Shown piece by piece: positions 17,411-25,380 of a DNA stretch of 52,856 nucleotides (position 1 is its first letter; every line of letters starts with the position of its first letter). The notes beneath the pieces were generated by a model, which saw nothing but the letters and a program-made list of their open reading frames with translations, ran no database searches and was not told where the DNA came from. Made by a program: the position numbers and the translations under genes. Source of the DNA: Allobosea sp. Leaf344 (GTDB taxonomy: Bacteria > Pseudomonadota > Alphaproteobacteria > Rhizobiales > Beijerinckiaceae); assembly GCF_001426225.1 (NCBI RefSeq), contig NZ_LMRT01000013.1:92923-145778 (forward strand), read 5' to 3'.

Positions 17411-17429
17411 AACGCGAATGGCGGGCGGG

Positions 17430-18347
17430 CTATTCCGCCGCCATCCGCACCGGGCTCCAGCCCGCGACGATGCGGCGCAATTCGGCGCGCTCGGCCTCGT
17501 TGAGCTCGGGCAGGCCGGGCAGGCGCACGGGGCCGACCTCGGTGCCGAGCAGCCCCAGCGCCTCCTTCACCACGGTGACATTGGCGCCGTTGCCGTATTT
17601 GGTGCGCAGGGTCTCGAAGCCGGCGATCGCATCGACCTCGCGGCGGGCACCGGCGAAATCCCCTGCCTCCAGCGCCCGCCAGACGGCGAGCGAGCGCGCC
17701 GGCGCGACATTGATCAGCCCGGAGGTGAAGCCGCGCGCGCCCAGCGCGTAGAACGGCGCCGCCCAGCCTTCCGCCAGGCCGCAGATCCAGTTTGCCTGCG
17801 TGCCCTGCGTGGCGCGGACGCATTCCGACAGCAGCATCATGTTGGCGGAGGCGAATTTGACGCCGGCGACATTGGCATGGGTGGCGACGCGGACGAGATC
17901 CGTCACGCCGATGGCGTCGGAGCGGATATAGGCGACCACCGGCAGGGTCAGCGCCTCGGCGATGGCGATGATGTAGTCGGCCTGGGATTGCGGCGCCGCG
18001 AAGGGATCGAGCGGGTGGTGGACCATCACCGCGTCGCAGCCCACACTCGCCGCGAGCCGGCCGGTGGACACCGCCTCGCGCAGCGAGCGGCCGATGCCGG
18101 CGGTGACCAGCGCCTTGCCGGCCGCGGCCTCGGCGGCGCAGGCATGGCTGCGCACCACCTCTTCCGTCGTCATCGGGTAGAATTCCCCGGTATTGCCGGC
18201 CGAGACGATGTTGTGGATGCCGGCCTCGGCAATCGCCCTGACGATGCGCCCGGTCAGCGCCCAATCGGCCTCGCCATCCGCCTTCCAGGCGGTGACATGG
18301 ACGCCGGAAATGCCGCGCAAGGCGGCGCGTACGGTCTCAGAGGTCAT
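17430..18347 (-). CDS. DapA-like (dihydrodipicolinate synthase family) sugar-acid enzyme
   Basis: The 305-residue TIM-barrel protein belongs to the DHDPS/NAL superfamily. The substrate loop NTGEFYPMT, the catalytic tyrosine at residue 140 (VVAYIRSD) and the Schiff-base lysine at residue 164 (GVKFAS) are all in place. The position next to a pentonate dehydratase suggests 2-keto-3-deoxy-pentonate dehydratase or aldolase activity, giving 2-oxoglutarate semialdehyde or pyruvate plus an aldehyde. True lysine-pathway DapA is unlikely from the context. The start at 18347 overlaps the end of the upstream GntR gene by 11 bases. Confidence 0.88.
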   Translation of the reverse strand: MTSETVRAALRGISGVHVTAWKADGEADWALTGRIVRAIAEAGIHNIVSAGNTGEFYPMTTEEVVRSHACAAEAAAGKALVTAGIGRSLREAVSTGRLAASVGCDAVMVHHPLDPFAAPQSQADYIIAIAEALTLPVVAYIRSDAIGVTDLVRVATHANVAGVKFASANMMLLSECVRATQGTQANWICGLAEGWAAPFYALGARGFTSGLINVAPARSLAVWRALEAGDFAGARREVDAIAGFETLRTKYGNGANVTVVKEALGLLGTEVGPVRLPGLPELNEAERAELRRIVAGWSPVRMAAE

Positions 18348-19032
18348 AGGCCAATCCTTCTGCGTCGGCGCCGAACACCTGCTTCACATGGCTCTTGGCC
18401 GAGCGAACGATGTGACGGCGCATTCTCTGCTCGGCCAGGGCCGGGTCGCGCGCGGCGAGGGCCTGGAAGATCGAGCGGTGCTCCTCGAATCCCTGATCGC
18501 GTTCCGCCGGCTCGCTGAGCAGGGCGATGCGCTGGGCGTGGTCGTACATGCGCTGGCCGTCGAGCCGCCGCTCGAGATAGGCGCAGCCCGAAATCCGGTG
18601 GATCGCGCCGTGATAGGCCTCGTTCAGCGTCACCAGATCCTCGAGCGCGCTGTGGCGCGTGGCGTGGTCCATATCGGCGATCAGCCCGTCCAGCTCGGCG
18701 ATGTCGGCCGGGGCGATGCGATTGGCGGCGATATGCGCCATCACGCTTTCCAGCGCGGCGCGGCCCAGCGCCATCTCCAAAGCCTGGCCCGGCGAGAACT
18801 CTACGAAGACGCCGCGCCGCGCCTCGGTGCGCACCAGACCCTCGCTCTCCAGCTTGCGGATCGCGTCCTTGACCGGGGTCGTGCTGACGCCGAGCATCTC
18901 GGCCAGGGCGCGCTCGTTCAGCCGCTCGCCATGGCGGAACCGCCCGGCGACGATCGCGCGGCGCAGGCGCTCATGCACATGCTCGCGGAGCGAGCGCAGC
19001 AGATGCGGCGAAACTGGTTCGATATGGTCCAT
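18337..19032 (-). CDS. GntR family transcriptional regulator, FCD subfamily
   Basis: The 231-residue regulator starts best at ATG 19032 (MDHIEPVSPHLLRSLREHV); a longer frame reaches 19140 but covers the palindrome between the divergent genes. The winged helix includes LAEMLGVSTTPVKDAIRKLESEGLV followed by EARRGVFV, and the FCD domain has NEAYHGAIHRISG and EEHRSIFQAL with its metal-site histidine. It is translationally coupled to the DapA-like gene and divergent from a TctC gene. It probably represses the sugar-acid genes in both directions until an intermediate binds; this is inferred. Confidence 0.9.
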   Translation of the reverse strand: MDHIEPVSPHLLRSLREHVHERLRRAIVAGRFRHGERLNERALAEMLGVSTTPVKDAIRKLESEGLVRTEARRGVFVEFSPGQALEMALGRAALESVMAHIAANRIAPADIAELDGLIADMDHATRHSALEDLVTLNEAYHGAIHRISGCAYLERRLDGQRMYDHAQRIALLSEPAERDQGFEEHRSIFQALAARDPALAEQRMRRHIVRSAKSHVKQVFGADAEGLAYDL

Positions 19033-19121
19033 CACGGGTCCGGTCAGCGAGGCTTGGCGACGTTTTGCGCAATCTGCCCCGCCCGGTCCCCAGAGACCAC
19101 ACCCTCGCTTCGACATCAAGA

Positions 19122-19133
19122 CTGAAATTTCAG
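19122..19133. promoter_or_regulatory. Palindrome, putative GntR operator
   Basis: CTGAAATTTCAG is a perfect 12-base palindrome in the divergent intergenic region between the GntR regulator (start 19032) and the TctC gene (start 19231). It stands out as AT-rich. Its position suits control of both transcripts by the adjacent regulator. Confidence 0.5.
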
Positions 19134-19230
19134 ATACCAAATCGCGAGGAGCATGCTATGTCTGCCGCCAAGGCTCGGTTCAAGGGCCGTGGTGCGGCCG
19201 GACGGCCGGGGAAACGCAGAGGACCAGATC

Positions 19231-20205
19231 ATGATCACGCTCAACAGGCGGGCCCTGCTCGCCAGCGCCGCCTGCCTGATGGCCGCTCCCGCTCTGGCCC
19301 AGGCGGATTATCCCGGCAGCAAGGTCGTCACCATCGTCGTGCCCTTCGCCGCGGGCGGGACCACCGATCTCTTGGGGCGCATCCTGGCGGAGCGGCTCGG
19401 CGCCCGGCTGAAGGGGCGCTTCATCGTCGAGAACCGGCCCGGCGCGGGCGGCAATACCGGTGTCGCCGCGGTGGCGCGCTCCACCCCCGACGGCACGACG
19501 CTCGCCATGGGCACGGTCTCCACCCATGCGATCAACCCCGGCGTCTACGCGAAGATGCCCTTCGACCACATCAAGGATTTCGCGCCGATCTCGCAGGTGG
19601 CGAGCGTGCCGAACATCCTGATGGTCAACAACGACCTGCCGGCCAAGACGGTGCCGGAGCTGATCGCGCTGCTGAAGGCGAACCCGGGCAAATACTCCTT
19701 CGGCTCGTCGGGCGCCGGCACCTCGACCCATATGGCGGCCGAATTGTTCAAGGTCTCGACCGGCACCGACATGGTCCATGTCCCCTATCGCTCCAGCGGG
19801 CAGGTCACGCAGGATCTGCTGACCGGCCAGATCCAGGTCTCCTTCGACAACATCACCATCGCCTGGCCGCATGTCGAAGCCGGCAAGCTGCGCGCGCTCG
19901 CCACCGCGACGCCGGAACGGCTGAGCATCGCCAAAGACCTGCCGGCCCTGGCGGAGTTCATCCCCGGCTATGCCGCGACCTCCTGGCACGGATTCTTCGC
20001 GCCGGCGGCGACGCCGAAGGAGATCGTCGCCAGGCTCTCCAGCGAGGTGCAGGCGATCATGCAGGAGCCGGCGGTGATCGAGCAGCTGAAGAAGCTCGGC
20101 GTCGATCCGGTCGGCTCGTCGCAGGAGGCCTTCGCCGCGCATATCGCCGCCGAGACCAAGCGCTGGGCCGATGTCGCGCAGAAGGCGAATGTGAAGATCG
20201 AGTGA
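19231..20205 (+). CDS. TctC/Bug-type periplasmic solute-binding protein
   Basis: The 324-residue orphan receptor has a signal peptide (MITLNRRALLASAACLMAAP, cleavage near ALAQA) and the Bug signature YPGSKVVTIVVPFAAGGTTD with an ENRPGAGGNTG loop. The start ATG 19231 is preceded by AGAGGA; an upstream extension in the same frame is open but would remove the signal peptide from the N-terminus. No TctAB subunits are nearby. With the downstream RraA-like gene it forms the rightward arm of sugar-acid locus 2. Confidence 0.93.
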   Translation: MITLNRRALLASAACLMAAPALAQADYPGSKVVTIVVPFAAGGTTDLLGRILAERLGARLKGRFIVENRPGAGGNTGVAAVARSTPDGTTLAMGTVSTHAINPGVYAKMPFDHIKDFAPISQVASVPNILMVNNDLPAKTVPELIALLKANPGKYSFGSSGAGTSTHMAAELFKVSTGTDMVHVPYRSSGQVTQDLLTGQIQVSFDNITIAWPHVEAGKLRALATATPERLSIAKDLPALAEFIPGYAATSWHGFFAPAATPKEIVARLSSEVQAIMQEPAVIEQLKKLGVDPVGSSQEAFAAHIAAETKRWADVAQKANVKIE

Positions 20206-20317
20206 GCGGAGCCGCCATCGCGAGAGGCGAGACCGACGCGGCCGGCCCCTGCGACCGGCTTCGTCGCGCCGCGCCGAACCACCCCTGCCGCAAGCTGCCC
20301 GAAGGACCGAGACTGCG

Positions 20318-21034
20318 ATGACCCATACCTTGACCGACGACAATCGCCGCAAGCTCCGGCGCGTCTCGACCGCGACGCTGACCACCGCGCTGTTCAAGCG
20401 CGGCTTCCGCAATGTCTTCATCCAGGATGTGCGGCCGCTGAGCCCGCTCGCCGAATCGATGGTCGGCGAGGCCTTCACCCTGCGCTACATCCCGGCCCGC
20501 GAGGATCTCGACCATCTCGGCGCCTTCGAGGGGACGGGCCATCCGCAGCGCCGCGCGATCGAGGATTGTCCGCCCGGCCATGTCATGGTCATCGACAGCC
20601 GCAAGGATGCGCGCGCCGCATCGGCGGGCGGGATTCTGGTGTCGCGGCTGAAGCAGCGCGGGGTGGCGGGGATCGTCAGCGATGGCGGCTTCCGCGACAG
20701 CCCCGAGATCGCTGCCATGGAATTCCCGGCCTTCCACAACCGCCCGAGCGCGCCGACCAATCTGATCCGGCACCATGCTCTCGACATCAATGCGCCGATC
20801 GCCTGCGGCGACGTCGCCGTCTATCCCGGCGACATCATGGTCGGCGACAGCGAGGGTGTCTGCGTGGTGCCGGCTCATCTGGCCAATGAGGTGGCCGAGG
20901 AGGCCTATGAGCAGACGGCCTATGAGGATTTCGTGGCCGAGCGCGTCAGGGCCGGGCAGGGGATTTTCGGCCTCTACCCCGCCAATGCCGAGACAAAGGC
21001 GGCGTTTCAGGCCTGGCGTCCGAGCTGGCGCTGA
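20318..21034 (+). CDS. RraA-family protein (HMG/oxaloacetate aldolase-like)
   Basis: The 238-residue protein belongs to the RraA/dimethylmenaquinone methyltransferase-like family, whose catabolic members are divalent-metal pyruvate aldolases such as 4-hydroxy-4-methyl-2-oxoglutarate aldolase. The metal/substrate motif GIVSDGGFRDSPEI contains the expected Arg-Asp pair, and CGDVAVYPGDIMVGDSEGVCVVP is typical of the fold. True RNase E inhibitor RraA is shorter, about 160 residues, so an enzymatic role in sugar- or keto-acid breakdown is more likely here. It lies 112 bases after the TctC gene. Confidence 0.85.
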   Translation: MTHTLTDDNRRKLRRVSTATLTTALFKRGFRNVFIQDVRPLSPLAESMVGEAFTLRYIPAREDLDHLGAFEGTGHPQRRAIEDCPPGHVMVIDSRKDARAASAGGILVSRLKQRGVAGIVSDGGFRDSPEIAAMEFPAFHNRPSAPTNLIRHHALDINAPIACGDVAVYPGDIMVGDSEGVCVVPAHLANEVAEEAYEQTAYEDFVAERVRAGQGIFGLYPANAETKAAFQAWRPSWR

Positions 21035-21037
21035 GCC

Positions 21038-21367
21038 TTATTCCCGCCCGCCGCTCTGCGGGCCGCAATAGAGCCGGTGCAGCGTCTCCAGGATTTCGCG
21101 CACCGCGCCGCTGGCCAGGCGATAATGGATCGTCTGGCCGTCGCGCCGTGTCGCGACAAGGTCGAGCGCGCGCAGGCGCTGGAGATGCTGCGACAGGGCG
21201 CTGGGACTGAGCGCCACCAGCCCGGCGAGCTCGCCCGCGCTTCGCTCCCCCTCGACCAGGCTGCACAGCACCGACAGGCGCCTGGGATTCGCCATTTCCG
21301 CCAGCAAAGCCGAAGCTTCGCGAATGTTCTCGTTCATTTCACTGAGCGTGCTCATTGGGCTTGACAT
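21038..21367 (-). CDS. bigR: ArsR-family persulfide-responsive repressor (BigR/SqrR type)
   Basis: The 109-residue winged-helix protein contains the ArsR core LSPSALSQHLQRLRALDLVATRRDGQTIHYRLAS. Two cysteines, C35 (VLCSLVEGE) and C101 (RLYCGPQ), are 66 residues apart, the same spacing as C42 and C108 of BigR that form the di- or tetrasulfide. BigR senses sulfane sulfur and represses a detoxification operon, which here starts divergently at 21422. ATG 21355 is an alternative start; the start at 21367 overlaps the divergent promoter. Symbol by family and context. Confidence 0.88.
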   Translation of the reverse strand: MSSPMSTLSEMNENIREASALLAEMANPRRLSVLCSLVEGERSAGELAGLVALSPSALSQHLQRLRALDLVATRRDGQTIHYRLASGAVREILETLHRLYCGPQSGGRE

Positions 21368-21390
21368 ATCGTTATTTCCGAATGTAATAA
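21361..21390 (+). promoter_or_regulatory. Promoter and probable BigR operator of the sulfur operon
   Basis: TTGACA at 21361 and TAATAA at 21385 are spaced 18 bases apart, a good sigma-70 type promoter. An inverted repeat TTATT-N9-AATAA (21372-21390) covers the spacer and -10 element, so a bound ArsR repressor would block polymerase. The DUF2892 start codon is 32 bases downstream. Confidence 0.65.
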
Positions 21391-21421
21391 ACTACATCAA
21401 TTCCAGCCGGAGGGAAATCCC

Positions 21422-21643
21422 ATGGCCAATCTCGGTTCCGTCGATCGCACCATCCGCTTCGTCGCCGGGCTTCTGCTGTTCGTGGCGCCGTTCCTGCCCT
21501 GGACGGCGGGGCTCTTCACCAATTTTGGAGCCTTCGTCTACGCCCTGCCGGTCGTCGGGCTGGTGCTGATCGCCACCGCCATCTTCCGCTTCTGCCCGGC
21601 CTATGCGCTGTTCGGCATCCGCACCTGCGAGATCGGGCGCTGA
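21422..21643 (+). CDS. DUF2892 small membrane protein
   Basis: The 73-residue protein starts ANLGSVDRTIRFVAGLLLF and has two hydrophobic segments separated by a short loop, with the C-terminal RFCPAYALFGIRTCEIGR typical of DUF2892 (YgaP membrane-domain-like) proteins. Conserved cysteines near the C-terminus are present. It is the first gene of the sulfur operon, with an AGGGAAAT-type ribosome-binding site. DUF2892 proteins are recurrent in sulfide and persulfide clusters, often fused to rhodanese. Its molecular role is unknown. Confidence 0.88.
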   Translation: MANLGSVDRTIRFVAGLLLFVAPFLPWTAGLFTNFGAFVYALPVVGLVLIATAIFRFCPAYALFGIRTCEIGR

Positions 21644-21646
21644 GCC

Positions 21647-22072
21647 ATGGCGACCGAATTCACCCCCATCGCCTCGCTGATCGGCGGCGGCCTGATCGGG
21701 CTGTCGGCGGTGATGCTGATGGCGCTGGAGGGGCGGATCGCCGGCATAGCGGGGATCCTGTCGCGCCTGCTGCCGCCGCATCGCGACGGGGCCTTCGCGG
21801 GGCGGCTCGCCTTGGTCGCCGGCCTGGTGATGGCGCCGCTGCTCTATGCGGCGGTGGCCGGCGGGCTGCCGGCGCAGCGCATCGAGGCCAGCGGCATCGT
21901 GCTCGTCGCGGCGGGGCTGCTCGTCGGCTTCGGCTCGGTCTGGGGCAATGGCTGCACCTCCGGCCACGGCATTTGCGGCCTGTCGCGCCTGTCGCCGCGC
22001 TCCCTGGTGGCGACGCTCGTCTTCATGGCCACCGCGATCGTCACGGTCTTCGTGACGCGCCATCTCTGGTGA
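21647..22072 (+). CDS. YeeE/YedE-family sulfur-compound transporter, first half
   Basis: The 141-residue membrane protein carries the YeeE/YedE signature [23 protein letters not shown], whose cysteine is thought to pass sulfur through the membrane. About four hydrophobic segments are visible. It follows the DUF2892 stop by 3 bases. In alphaproteobacteria this family is commonly split into two adjacent small genes, as here; together they would equal one YeeE. The likely role is import or export of thiosulfate or persulfide sulfur. Confidence 0.88.
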   Translation: MATEFTPIASLIGGGLIGLSAVMLMALEGRIAGIAGILSRLLPPHRDGAFAGRLALVAGLVMAPLLYAAVAGGLPAQRIEASGIVLVAAGLLVGFGSVWGNGCTSGHGICGLSRLSPRSLVATLVFMATAIVTVFVTRHLW

Positions 22073-22079
22073 GGCCGCC

Positions 22080-22532
22080 ATGTCGATCCTCCTGCAATTC
22101 CTGACCGGCCTGGTGTTCGGCACCGGACTGCTCGTCGCCGGCATGGCCGACCCCGCCAAGGTGCTGAACTTCCTGGATCTGGGCGCGATCCCGGCCGGAA
22201 CCTGGGATCCGAGCCTGGCGTTCGTCATGATCGGCGGCATCGCCGTGACCTGGCTCGGCTATGGGATCGTGCTGAAGCGGGCCCGGCCGGTCTTCGGCCG
22301 CCGCTTCGACCTGCCGACGGCGACGGCGATCGACCGGCGGATCCTGGTCGGACCGGCGATCTTCGGCATCGGCTGGGGCCTGGCCGGCCTGTGCCCCGGC
22401 CCGGCGCTGACGGCGCTGGGCTTCGGCAGCCTGGCTTCCCTGATCTTCACCGCGGCGATGCTGGCCGGAATGTTCGCCGCGAAAATTCTGGGTGAGCCGA
22501 CGCGCCGCGTCGCAGCGCCCGAAGCGCTCTGA
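22080..22532 (+). CDS. YeeE/YedE-family (DUF6691-type) transporter, second half
   Basis: The 150-residue membrane protein begins [32 protein letters not shown] and contains the second conserved cysteine in [18 protein letters not shown]. These two motifs define the partner half of the split YeeE/YedE transporter. It starts 7 bases after the first half, with three to four predicted membrane helices. Both halves are expected to work as one complex in the inner membrane within the persulfide detoxification operon. Confidence 0.88.
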   Translation: MSILLQFLTGLVFGTGLLVAGMADPAKVLNFLDLGAIPAGTWDPSLAFVMIGGIAVTWLGYGIVLKRARPVFGRRFDLPTATAIDRRILVGPAIFGIGWGLAGLCPGPALTALGFGSLASLIFTAAMLAGMFAAKILGEPTRRVAAPEAL

Positions 22533-22545
22533 AAAGGAGATCCCG

Positions 22546-23439
22546 ATGAGCATGATCCCGCACGCGGTCGATCTGTCGGTCAAGCCGGAGGTCGAGGCGT
22601 TCTTCGAGAAGCAGACCAATACGGTCAGCTATGTCGTTCGCGATCCCGGCTCGAAGGCCTGCGCGGTCGTCGATTGCGTCCTGGACATCGATTATGCGGC
22701 CGGCCGCCTGTCCCATGCATCGGCCGACGCGATCATCGCCTATATCCAGTCGCATGATCTCGCGCTGGAATGGCTGATCGAGACGCATGTCCATGCCGAC
22801 CACCTCTCGGCCGCGCCCTATATCCAGAGCAAGCTCGGCGGCCGGATCGGCATCGGCGAGAACATCACCATCGTGCAGGAGACCTTCGGCAAGGTCTTCA
22901 ACGAGGGCACGGAATTCCAGCGGGACGGCAGCCAGTTCGACCGGCTGTTCAAGGATGGCGACAGCTACAGCATCGGCGGGATGACGGCCTTCGCCATGCA
23001 TACGCCCGGGCATACACCGGCCTGCATGACGCATGTCATCGGCGACGCCGCCTTCGTCGGCGACACGCTGTTCATGCCCGATGGCGGCTCGGCCCGCGCC
23101 GATTTCCCGGGCGGGGACGCGCGCACGCTCTACCGCTCGATCAAGCGCGTTCTCGCTCTGCCGCCGGAAACCCGCCTGTTCATGTGCCATGATTACGGGC
23201 CGAACGGGCGCGACATCAAATGGGAGACGACGGTCGCCGAGCAGCGCGCTCATAATATCCATGTCCGGGACGGCATCGGCGAAGATGATTTCGTGACGAT
23301 GCGCGAAGCCCGCGACGCGACGCTCGACATGCCGAAGCTGATCATTCCCTCGCTTCAGGTGAACATGAAGGCGGGCGCGTTGCCGGAGCCGGACGAGAGC
23401 GGCAAGCGGTTCCTCAAGGTGCCGCTGGACACGCTCTGA
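22546..23439 (+). CDS. blh: Persulfide dioxygenase-like MBL protein (Blh/ETHE1 type)
   Basis: The 297-residue metallo-beta-lactamase-fold protein has THVHADHLSA, HTPGHTPAC, VGDTLFMPD and MCHDYGPNGR, the iron-site and substrate motifs of ETHE1-like persulfide dioxygenases. These oxidise glutathione persulfide to sulfite. There is no C-terminal rhodanese domain. ATG 22546 is chosen for its AAAAGGAGA ribosome-binding site just upstream; an earlier in-frame start would overlap the preceding gene. The following TauE/SafE gene could export the sulfite. Symbol follows the BigR-linked hydrolase name and is by context. Confidence 0.9.
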   Translation: MSMIPHAVDLSVKPEVEAFFEKQTNTVSYVVRDPGSKACAVVDCVLDIDYAAGRLSHASADAIIAYIQSHDLALEWLIETHVHADHLSAAPYIQSKLGGRIGIGENITIVQETFGKVFNEGTEFQRDGSQFDRLFKDGDSYSIGGMTAFAMHTPGHTPACMTHVIGDAAFVGDTLFMPDGGSARADFPGGDARTLYRSIKRVLALPPETRLFMCHDYGPNGRDIKWETTVAEQRAHNIHVRDGIGEDDFVTMREARDATLDMPKLIIPSLQVNMKAGALPEPDESGKRFLKVPLDTL

Positions 23440-23521
23440 CGGCCCTCCGAGCTCCGGCGCGAAGCTGAACCATCGGGATGGATCGGGCTCGGTACTTCAC
23501 GGCGGCAGGGGTGGGGACGGC

Positions 23522-24313
23522 ATGAACGCGACGGATCTCGCATCGCTCGGCTCCGGCTCGCTCGTCGGTTTCGTGCTCGGGCTGATCGGCGGCGGCGGTT
23601 CCATCCTGGCGGTGCCGCTGCTGGTCTATGTCGTCGGCGTCGCCCAGCCGCATATCGCGATCGGCACCAGTGCCGTCGCCGTCTCGCTCAGCGCCTTCGC
23701 CAATCTGATCGGCCATGCGCGGGCCGGCCATGTGCGCTGGCCCTGCGCGCTGGTCTTCTCCGCCGCGGGGATGGCCGGCGCCGCCCTCGGCTCGGCTCTC
23801 GGCAAGCGTTTCGACGGGCAGATGCTGCTGCTCCTGTTCGGGGTGCTGATGCTGGCGATCGCGCTGGCGATGCTGCTGCGCAAAGCTGGGGGCCCCGAAA
23901 GCTTCCAGCCGCTGAGCCGCGCCACGGCCGGCCGCCTGCTGCCGCGACTGATCGCGATGGGCGGTGCGGTGGGCGCGCTTTCGGGGTTTTTCGGGATCGG
24001 CGGCGGCTTCCTGATCGTACCCGGGCTGATGGGCGCGGCGCGCCTGCCGATGATCATGGCCGTCGGCTCGTCCCTCGTCGCCGTCACCGCCTTCGGAGCG
24101 ACCACCGCTGCCTCCTATGCCCTGTCGGGGCTGGTGGATTGGCGGATCGCGGCGCTGTTCGTCGGCGGCGGTCTGGCCGGAGGCGTGGCCGGGACGGTCC
24201 TGGCAAAAAGGCTGGCCGCCCGGAAAGCGCTGCTGACGCAGGTCTTCGCGGGGATCGTCGCGCTGGTCGGCGCCTATGTCGTGGCCCGCGGCGCGTGGAG
24301 CCTGTGGGGCTGA
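23522..24313 (+). CDS. TauE/SafE family sulfite exporter
   Basis: The 263-residue membrane protein has two repeats of four helices. The first repeat carries VGFVLGLIGGGGSILAVPLL and the second SGFFGIGGGFLIVPGLM, the duplicated glycine-rich motifs of the TauE/SafE family. It is the last gene of the sulfur operon, 82 bases after the persulfide dioxygenase, and is the usual exporter of sulfite in BigR clusters. It meets a gene on the opposite strand that ends 8 bases away. Confidence 0.9.
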   Translation: MNATDLASLGSGSLVGFVLGLIGGGGSILAVPLLVYVVGVAQPHIAIGTSAVAVSLSAFANLIGHARAGHVRWPCALVFSAAGMAGAALGSALGKRFDGQMLLLLFGVLMLAIALAMLLRKAGGPESFQPLSRATAGRLLPRLIAMGGAVGALSGFFGIGGGFLIVPGLMGAARLPMIMAVGSSLVAVTAFGATTAASYALSGLVDWRIAALFVGGGLAGGVAGTVLAKRLAARKALLTQVFAGIVALVGAYVVARGAWSLWG

Positions 24314-24320
24314 GCCGCGC

Positions 24321-25223
24321 TCAGCCGGCGGCGACGAAGCGATAGGCGGTGCCGTCGCGCTCGACCCGGCCCAGCGCGCCGGGCAGGTGATAGCCGATGA
24401 TCGCAGCCTTCTCCGCCGCCGCGCGCGCCAGGACACGCTGGCGCGCCGCCACCGCCAGATCGGCGTCGTGATCGGAAGCCGGGCGCCATTGCGGCTTGGC
24501 GAAGGAAATCACCGGGTGGGTCAGGGCATCGCCCAGCACGAAGAGCGGGCCATCGCCACCCTTCATCTCGAAGGAGACATGGCCCGGCGTATGGCCGGCG
24601 CTGTCGAAGGCCGCGATTCCCGGCGCCCATTCCGTACCGGCGCCGGCGGTTTCCAGCCTGTCGCCGAGCTCTTTGAGGATGCGCTGTGCGCCGGCGGCGA
24701 AGGCGTGCCGGTCCTCGGGCAGGCGCTGATAGACGCCGGGATCGGTCCAGAAGGCGACCTCGCGCCGATCCGCGATCCATTTCGCGTTCGGAAAGAGCGG
24801 CGTATCGAAATCATCGAGCGCACCCCAGAGATGGTCGGGGTGGAGATGGGTGAACAGCACATGCGTCACGCTCTCCGGCTTGATGCCGGCCTGGTCGAGG
24901 CTGGCGGCGAGCTTGCCGGTGCCCGGCAGGAAATTGGCGCCGGAGCCGCAATCGATCATCACCGTCGCATCGCCCTGCCGGATGCAGGTGACGTTGAGCA
25001 CGGATTGGATAGGCGCGCCGGAGCCCGTGGCGCCCTGGATATCGGCGAGGCTGGCGTCGCGGGCGGCCATCGACAGCGGCATCTCGAAAGCGCCGTCGCT
25101 GAGCACCGCGACCGAGCGGCCGGCGAGGCTGGCCTCGGCGACGATCTGCGAGGCGGCCGGCCGCAGAGAGCCCGACAGGGCGGCGGCTGCGCTCGCGAGC
25201 AGGATCGACCGACGGCTCAGCAT
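24321..25223 (-). CDS. Tat-exported MBL-fold metallohydrolase
   Basis: The 300-residue protein starts with a twin-arginine signal (MLSRRSILLASAAAALSGSL), so it is exported folded to the periplasm. The MBL zinc motif FTHLHPDHLWG, the AGHTPGHVSFEM segment and LGDALTHP are intact. The family includes lactonase-like and sulfur-linked hydrolases, and its substrate is not known. It converges on the TauE gene. A sequence related to the bigR operator (TTATCCGAATATAT) lies 22 bases upstream of its start, so it may belong to the same regulon. Confidence 0.82.
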   Translation of the reverse strand: MLSRRSILLASAAAALSGSLRPAASQIVAEASLAGRSVAVLSDGAFEMPLSMAARDASLADIQGATGSGAPIQSVLNVTCIRQGDATVMIDCGSGANFLPGTGKLAASLDQAGIKPESVTHVLFTHLHPDHLWGALDDFDTPLFPNAKWIADRREVAFWTDPGVYQRLPEDRHAFAAGAQRILKELGDRLETAGAGTEWAPGIAAFDSAGHTPGHVSFEMKGGDGPLFVLGDALTHPVISFAKPQWRPASDHDADLAVAARQRVLARAAAEKAAIIGYHLPGALGRVERDGTAYRFVAAG

Positions 25224-25244
25224 GGCGATACTCCAGATATTGTC

Positions 25245-25258
25245 TTATCCGAATATAT
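25245..25258 (-). promoter_or_regulatory. Possible second BigR site upstream of the MBL gene
   Basis: TTATCCGAATATAT resembles the bigR-operon repeat TTATTTCCGAATGTAATAA, sharing TTAT, CCGAAT and AT-rich flanks. It sits 22 bases upstream of the MBL start codon at 25223 in an otherwise GC-rich region. Shared control is inferred. Confidence 0.35.
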
Positions 25259-25328
25259 CGAGCCGAGACGCCAGGCAAGGCGTTTGCGGGCCGGGGCGAT
25301 TTCGAGCGCACGGCATGGGGCCGGACAG

Positions 25329-25348
25329 GCCGGCGCGACCGCGCCGGC
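25329..25348. other. GC-rich hairpin downstream of mucR
   Basis: GCCGGCGC-GACC-GCGCCGGC forms an 8-base-pair stem 33 bases past the mucR stop codon. There is no T-run on the minus strand, so it is not a canonical intrinsic terminator. It may be a rho-linked end or an mRNA stabiliser. Confidence 0.3.
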
Positions 25349-25380
25349 GCCCGTCAGTATCAGCCAGGGTCAGGCTTCGC

